Assembly (NCBI RefSeq): GCF_039541875.1
Contig: NZ_BAABHB010000014.1
Span: 62,001 to 126,000 of the forward strand
Length of the DNA: 64,000 nucleotides
Direction: 5' to 3'
Origin: Nibrella viscosa
Lineage (GTDB): Bacteria; Bacteroidota; Bacteroidia; Cytophagales; Spirosomataceae
Under the pieces are notes generated by a model that saw only the letters and a program-made list of their open reading frames with translations, made no database searches and was not told the DNA's origin. This document shows, in pieces, positions 59,812 to 64,000 of this stretch (position 1 is the stretch's first letter; every line of letters begins with the position of its first letter). The position numbers and the translations under genes were made by a program.

Positions 59812-61500
59812 ATGAAGGTTGACTATATCATTGTTGGTGCCGGCTCGGCGGGCTGTGTGCTGGCCAATCGATTATCGGCCGATCCATCGGTATCGGTTCT
59901 GCTGCTGGAAGCGGGCGGACCGGATAAGAAAAGGGAAATTCATATCCCCGGAGCGTATTCCAAACTAAACCGAACAGCGGTAGACTGGGGTTTCTGGACT
60001 GAGCCGCAGGCGGCAATTGGCGGCCGGCGGCTGTACCAGCCACGGGGTAAAACACTCGGCGGCTGCAGCTCGACCAACGCCATGGCGTACGTGCGCGGCA
60101 ACCGGGAGGACTACAACGATTGGGCGCGGCTGGGCAATGCCGGCTGGAGCTACGAGGAGGTGCTGCCTTATTTTATCCGCTCGGAACATAATGAGCAGTT
60201 CGACCAGTTGGATACCCGCTACCACGGGCAGGGTGGCCCCCTCAACGTTACCTACGCTACCCGCTTCCGCACGCCACTGGCCAACGCCTTTGTGGAAGCC
60301 TGCAAACAAACCGGCATTCCGGAAAACCACGACATGAATGGGGCGGAGCAGGAGGGGGCGGGCTACTTCCAGTTTACTATTAAAGACGGTCGGCGGCACA
60401 GCACCGCCAGTGCGTTCCTGAAGCCGGTTCTGCACCGGACTAATCTGACAATTGTTACCCACGCCCATACACGGCAGGTGCTGCTTGAAAACGACCGGGC
60501 CGTTGGCGTGGAGTTCCTGACCGGAAAAAACACAACCGAAAAAGCATACGCCAACCGGGAGGTGATTCTGTCGGCCGGTTCGTTCCAGTCTCCGCAACTG
60601 CTGATGCTATCGGGTATCGGGCCGGCCGACTCCCTGCGCCGGCACAGTATCGCCGTAAAGCGGGAGCTGCCGGGCGTTGGGCAGAACCTGCAGGACCATC
60701 TGTTTACCGGCGTCAACAGTTTGTGCAAGCAGTTGGTCGGCACCAATCATTACCTGAAACCCTGGGAACAGACTAAGGCCCTGATGCAGTACTTCCTCTA
60801 CCGCCGGGGTCCCTTAACCATCAGTCCGCTGGAGGCCAACGCTTTTTTGCGTACCGATGATTCGCCCGGTCAGGCGAGACCCGACCGGGTTGATCTCCAA
60901 TTCCAATTTGCGCCCATTCATAACGGCCATGATTATTCGGTCGATATGTACGACCTGAACACCTATCCCCGGACCGACGGCTACATTATTCTGCCTACCC
61001 TGCTCCGGCCAAAAAGCGTGGGTAACGTCGACCTCCGGTCGGCCAATCCACTCGACGCGCCGGTGATTCAGCCCAATTTCCTGACGGTCGAAGAAGACCG
61101 CCGGTTGCTGATCAAGGGAACTCGCCAGGCCCTGGACGTAATGCAGGCCGCAGCTTTTCAGCCCTACTGCGAGCGGATACAGACTCCACCCGACCGCAGT
61201 TCCGACGAGGCTATCTGGCAGCATATTGCCCGGCAGGTAGAGACGGTGTATCACCCTGTCGGCACGTGTAAAATGGGGAGCGATGAAATGGCCGTGGTCG
61301 ATGCCGAACTGCGGGTACACGGTATAGTGGGGCTGCGCGTTGCCGATGCATCCATTATGCCCGTCATTGTGTCGGGCAATACCAACGCGGCCGTGATTAT
61401 GATCGGCGAAAAGGCGGCCGATCTGGTGCAGGGCCGGCGGGTGGCATCGAAAGCGACAAGCGAGTCCGGCTTTTCTGGTTACGATCCCCTGCCGGCATAG
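59812..61500 (+). CDS. GMC family oxidoreductase (choline dehydrogenase-like)
   Basis: A 562-aa FAD enzyme. ATG 59812 (MKVDYIIVGAGSAGCVLANR) is the natural start; an open frame begins at 59617 inside the ABA4 gene. FAD-binding GAGSAGCVLANRLS, PROSITE-type GKTLGGCSSTNAMAYVRG, SAGSFQSPQLLMLSGIG and the C-terminal VETVYHPVGTCKMG and SGNTNAAVIMIGEKAADL are all as in BetA/alcohol-oxidase proteins; the catalytic His in HPVGTC and Asn in GNTNAA are present. Substrate (choline, alcohols or sugars) is not decided by the sequence. No betaine-aldehyde dehydrogenase or choline transporter is adjacent. Confidence 0.93.
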   Translation: MKVDYIIVGAGSAGCVLANRLSADPSVSVLLLEAGGPDKKREIHIPGAYSKLNRTAVDWGFWTEPQAAIGGRRLYQPRGKTLGGCSSTNAMAYVRGNREDYNDWARLGNAGWSYEEVLPYFIRSEHNEQFDQLDTRYHGQGGPLNVTYATRFRTPLANAFVEACKQTGIPENHDMNGAEQEGAGYFQFTIKDGRRHSTASAFLKPVLHRTNLTIVTHAHTRQVLLENDRAVGVEFLTGKNTTEKAYANREVILSAGSFQSPQLLMLSGIGPADSLRRHSIAVKRELPGVGQNLQDHLFTGVNSLCKQLVGTNHYLKPWEQTKALMQYFLYRRGPLTISPLEANAFLRTDDSPGQARPDRVDLQFQFAPIHNGHDYSVDMYDLNTYPRTDGYIILPTLLRPKSVGNVDLRSANPLDAPVIQPNFLTVEEDRRLLIKGTRQALDVMQAAAFQPYCERIQTPPDRSSDEAIWQHIARQVETVYHPVGTCKMGSDEMAVVDAELRVHGIVGLRVADASIMPVIVSGNTNAAVIMIGEKAADLVQGRRVASKATSESGFSGYDPLPA

Positions 61501-61544
61501 TAAGCAGACTATTGCCTGGCTAGCCAGGGAAGGCTGTTATTCCA

Positions 61545-61588
61545 CACTAAAAAAGCCGGAGCGGGTGAATGCTCCAGCTTTTTTAGTG
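61545..61588. terminator. Terminator between the GMC and barrel-protein genes
   Basis: Stem CACTAAAAAAGC-c-GGAGC paired with GCTCC-a-GCTTTTTTAGTG, one internal mismatch, 8-nt loop. T-runs on both strands; bidirectional. Confidence 0.85.
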
Positions 61589-61600
61589 CTGACAGATGGC

Positions 61601-62242
61601 TTAAAAGAATGATACGCGAATCACAAAGGGACTGCCGTACACGTATCGGGAGTAGATATCTGCGTTGTAGTTGATGTTGTACAGCGCCGACAGGTTGATA
61701 CCCGCCAGCCGCCCGATCCGCTGCGAATACGTAAGGCCCAGCAGCGGGGCGGTTACCCAGCGACGGCGGTATTCGCGGGCTACATTATCCGGGTACCGAA
61801 TGTTGTTGCCTTCATATTCGGCATGGGCAAACAGATTCGGTACCAGACTGGGAACTACCTCGTACATACCGAACCCCCGTACCCCAAACTGGTTGAACTG
61901 GTCGGTGATGGTTTGGTTGGGAAGCCGCAGCCGATACCGGTAGTATACATAATTAACGCCCGTTCCGAGGATCAGACGTTCGCTGGCCTGGTAGGCAACT
62001 ACCGGTGAAACCCCGATAATAAACGGCGTGCCAATCTGGGCATTCCCGATCTGCAGGCTGCTGATACCACCTCCAATGCGCAGGCGCTGGCCAAACGGCA
62101 ACGGACGTCCTTCGGGCGTTTGGGTACGTAACGGCTCTCGCCCTGCCTCCCGGCGGTCTTCGGGATCTTCAGTAATCTGAGCAAAGGCCAAACTGCTGCT
62201 CAGTAAAGCCGACAGCAGTACTAGTTTTCCTATATGTTTCAT
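61601..62242 (-). CDS. Outer-membrane beta-barrel protein (hypothetical)
   Basis: About 213 aa from ATG 62242 (MKHIGKLVLLSALLSSSLAFAQ), which starts a signal peptide; a 30-codon upstream extension lacks signal character. The mature part has strands typical of a small barrel (RLRIGGGISSLQIGN, LILGTGVNYVYYRYRLRLP, LLGLTYSQRIGRLAGINLSA) and ends in Phe-Phe (FVIRVSFF), the usual outer-membrane signature. No function assigned. It is monocistronic. Confidence 0.82.
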   Translation of the reverse strand: MKHIGKLVLLSALLSSSLAFAQITEDPEDRREAGREPLRTQTPEGRPLPFGQRLRIGGGISSLQIGNAQIGTPFIIGVSPVVAYQASERLILGTGVNYVYYRYRLRLPNQTITDQFNQFGVRGFGMYEVVPSLVPNLFAHAEYEGNNIRYPDNVAREYRRRWVTAPLLGLTYSQRIGRLAGINLSALYNINYNADIYSRYVYGSPFVIRVSFF

Positions 62243-62368
62243 GTTTGTGCTGTAAAAACTGGGTACTCCTTTTAGTAACGAAAAAAACAACAAAATAGCA
62301 TTTATCTGCCCGGAAGACCCCTTAACAAACAAAACCGTTGGCAGCGGCTAAGGTTTTTTTCAGCCTCC

Positions 62369-63004
62369 TCAGAAAACAAACTCTTTTACCTCCGGGTCAC
62401 TCAACAGGCGTCGAATGCATTTTTCGTGATTTTTCTCCGGCCCATCCACGCGCCATTGCCCACTAATCTCATTGCCGGTGCGTCGCTGCATACCCCGCTG
62501 CGGAGACAGGCCACACTCCTCAAACATTTTTTCGTAATTGTTTAAGGTTTTGTTGCGGTATTGGGTAACCACTCTATACTCACGCGTTTGGTTTAACCGA
62601 CCAATCCGGTGCGACAGGGTGGACAGCAACAGCAGCGCTCCCAGGATCAGCACAAAGCCGATAACGGCAATGTCGTACAGCCCTCCGCCAATGCACATGC
62701 CCAGGGCCGAAACCGCCCAGATGGTGGCGGCTGTGGTCAGCCCCTTCACCCGGTTATCGCCTTTGTAGATGATACCGGCTCCCAGAAAACCGATACCGTT
62801 GACAATATTGGCGGCAATGCGGTCGCCACTGCTGCCGATTTTTTCAGAGGCTAAGGTAAACAGGGTAGCCCCGACACAGATCAGGATGGTAGTGCGGAAG
62901 CCGGCCGATTTGCTGCGGTACTCGCGCTCAGCACCAATTATTCCACCAATAAACATGGACAGCAGTAACTTCAAAATGTCTTCTTCAGAAAAGGTCATGC
63001 TCAT
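62369..63004 (-). CDS. MgtC/SapB family membrane protein
   Basis: About 211 aa from ATG 63004 or 62998 (MSMTFSEEDILKLLLSMFIG). The MgtC/SapB core is clear: LLLSMFIGGIIGAEREYRSK, GFRTTILICVGATLFTL, RIAANIVNGIGFLGAGIIYK, GLTTAATIWAVSALGMCIG. Four or five transmembrane helices are followed by a small C-terminal cytosolic domain (ACT-like). The family is linked to Mg2+ homeostasis and stress or virulence in several bacteria, though the transport activity is not settled. It is divergent from uvrA. Confidence 0.93.
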   Translation of the reverse strand: MSMTFSEEDILKLLLSMFIGGIIGAEREYRSKSAGFRTTILICVGATLFTLASEKIGSSGDRIAANIVNGIGFLGAGIIYKGDNRVKGLTTAATIWAVSALGMCIGGGLYDIAVIGFVLILGALLLLSTLSHRIGRLNQTREYRVVTQYRNKTLNNYEKMFEECGLSPQRGMQRRTGNEISGQWRVDGPEKNHEKCIRRLLSDPEVKEFVF

Positions 63005-63132
63005 GTCAGTTTTAGGTAATACGAAGCCGGGCATATTTGCGTTGCATTGCCCCGGCACAATCATTAGTAACCAGGAAACCATATCCAGGCAAAAACCGTT
63101 AAAAACAGGTTAGGGTTTGCTAAATTTATAGA

Positions 63133-64000
63133 ATGAATCAGACTGACGGGACCGAAGTTTTGCCCTCCGTAGACCACCTTGACCCCAAGCAATATATTAT
63201 TATCAAAGGGGCTAAGGTACATAATCTCAAGAATGTTGACGTTGCCATTCCACGCAATAAGTTAGTGGTGCTGACGGGCCTGTCGGGCTCCGGCAAATCA
63301 TCGCTGGCGTTCGATACGCTCTTTGCCGAAGGGCAGCGTATGTACGTGGAGAGCCTGAGCAGTTACGCCCGGCAGTTTCTGGGCCGCATGGAAAAGCCGG
63401 ATGTAGAGTACATCCGGGGGGTATCACCGGCCATTGCCATTGAGCAGAAGGTCACGTCTCGAAACCCCCGCTCTACGGTTGGCACCTCCACCGAAATTTA
63501 CGATTACCTCAAGCTGCTGTTTGCCCGCGTGGGCGTTACCTTCTCGCCGGTGTCGGGCCGGGAGGTGCGTAAGGATACCGTGACCGATGTGGTCAATTAC
63601 CTGTACAGCTTTGAGGAAGGGCAGCGGGCGATGATTATGGCCCCGCTGCATATCCGCCCCGGCCGTGCCCTGGCCGATGAACTGAAGATTCTGCTCCAGA
63701 AAGGCTATACGCGTATTGTTGCCGACGGCACCGTGCAGTTTATGGAAGAACTGCTCGACGGGCCGGCGGAGCAATTGGCTGCCGTGTCGCAAAGCAAAGA
63801 CCTGGAGATATTGATCGACCGCAGTACCGTACAGTTTGATGCCGACGGAAACCCCGAAGAAGATAATCAGTACCGGTTTTCAGATTCGGTACAGACAGCC
63901 TTCTCGGAAGGCGACGGCATCTGCCGGGTCGATGTAGTCGGTAAGGAGGCCCGGACGTTTTCCGATAAATTTGAATTGGACGGGATTGTGTTTGAAGAGC
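63133..64000 (+). CDS. uvrA: UvrA excinuclease ABC subunit A, 3'-truncated by window edge
   Basis: The frame is open from ATG 63133 to the window end (289 codons seen). Typical UvrA N-terminal features: YIIIKGAKVHNLKNVDVAIP, Walker A in LSGSGKSSLAFDTLFAEGQR, YVESLSSYARQFLGRMEKPD, and SPAIAIEQKVTSRNPRSTVG. The segment after FARVGVTF lacks the first zinc-binding Cys pair (SPVSGREV), which I recall as usual in Bacteroidota UvrA. It damages-scans DNA in nucleotide excision repair with UvrB and UvrC. It is divergent from mgtC. Confidence 0.96.
   Translation, partial: MNQTDGTEVLPSVDHLDPKQYIIIKGAKVHNLKNVDVAIPRNKLVVLTGLSGSGKSSLAFDTLFAEGQRMYVESLSSYARQFLGRMEKPDVEYIRGVSPAIAIEQKVTSRNPRSTVGTSTEIYDYLKLLFARVGVTFSPVSGREVRKDTVTDVVNYLYSFEEGQRAMIMAPLHIRPGRALADELKILLQKGYTRIVADGTVQFMEELLDGPAEQLAAVSQSKDLEILIDRSTVQFDADGNPEEDNQYRFSDSVQTAFSEGDGICRVDVVGKEARTFSDKFELDGIVFEE

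Noticed and set aside
1..64000. tRNA, rRNA or CRISPR arrays
   Set aside because: No cloverleaf-like T-loop plus acceptor pairing, no rRNA-like stretch and no regularly spaced direct repeats with spacers were found by eye; a covariance-model scan would be decisive for tRNAs.

Overview
The window looks like a chromosomal segment of a Cytophagales bacterium (Bacteroidota), most likely Spirosomaceae (Spirosoma/Rudanella-like). The reasons are a moderately high G+C by eye, almost no strong Shine-Dalgarno sites, TAnnTTTG-type promoters, carboxypeptidase-regulatory/TonB-type outer-membrane receptors, a sensor kinase with two-component-regulator propeller repeats, LytS/LytTR pairs, GH97, and many Bacteroidota-type lipoproteins and small beta-barrels. 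No rRNA, tRNA or CRISPR array was seen.

Layout. 1-3.8 kb: tail of a sugar ABC importer (permease, lipoprotein binding protein) followed by a probable D-apionate lactonase, suggesting branched-pentose (apiose) use. 3.7-4.4 kb: moaE-moaD. 5.1-9.9 kb: an S9 peptidase, then an ECF sigma factor overlapping a membrane-anchored protein with a C-terminal beta-barrel. 10-17 kb: SGNH-like protein, triple-repeat PepSY-like lipoprotein, S41 protease, Rieske lipoprotein, haem-binding protein and a LytTR/LytS two-component pair. 17-21 kb: outer-membrane receptor-like protein and YceI. 20.8-28.7 kb: 2-oxoglutarate dehydrogenase genes (E1 sucA, E2 sucB and a dihydrolipoyl dehydrogenase) split by an unrelated membrane protein. 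29-36 kb: GH97, hemN divergent from a CcoI/FixI-type copper ATPase, and a dihaem cytochrome c. 36-46 kb: Ig-like repeat exported protein, PaaE-like reductase, large sensor kinase, prolyl oligopeptidase, small barrel protein.

46.04-54.43 kb is an integrated mobile element of about 8.35 kb, bounded by a perfect 44-bp direct repeat made of the 3' end of msrA. It carries a tyrosine recombinase next to the right end, an excisionase-like HTH gene, a VRR-NUC nuclease, a RepA-like AAA ATPase, a VirE_N/BT4734-type primase-like protein, several unknown small proteins, and an AT-rich intergenic stretch with iteron-like repeats that could be its origin. No relaxase, conjugation or virion gene is visible, so it resembles an integrative replicon or phage-satellite-like island. 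All its genes are on the minus strand and many overlap by 4 nt. This is the most unusual part of the window.

54.4-64 kb: msrA (its 3' end regenerated by the element), two tandem PPK2 polyphosphate kinases, a clan-A glycoside hydrolase, a TraB/GumN protein preceded by an ABA4-like gene broken by an in-frame amber codon, a GMC oxidoreductase, a small barrel protein, MgtC/SapB, and the start of uvrA.

A second theme is short repeats. Heptamer-periodic inverted repeats occur between sucA and sucB, inside the copper ATPase gene (in frame), and at two or three places in the mobile element. A 15-bp tandem repeat lengthens a loop in the ATPase domain of the sensor kinase.
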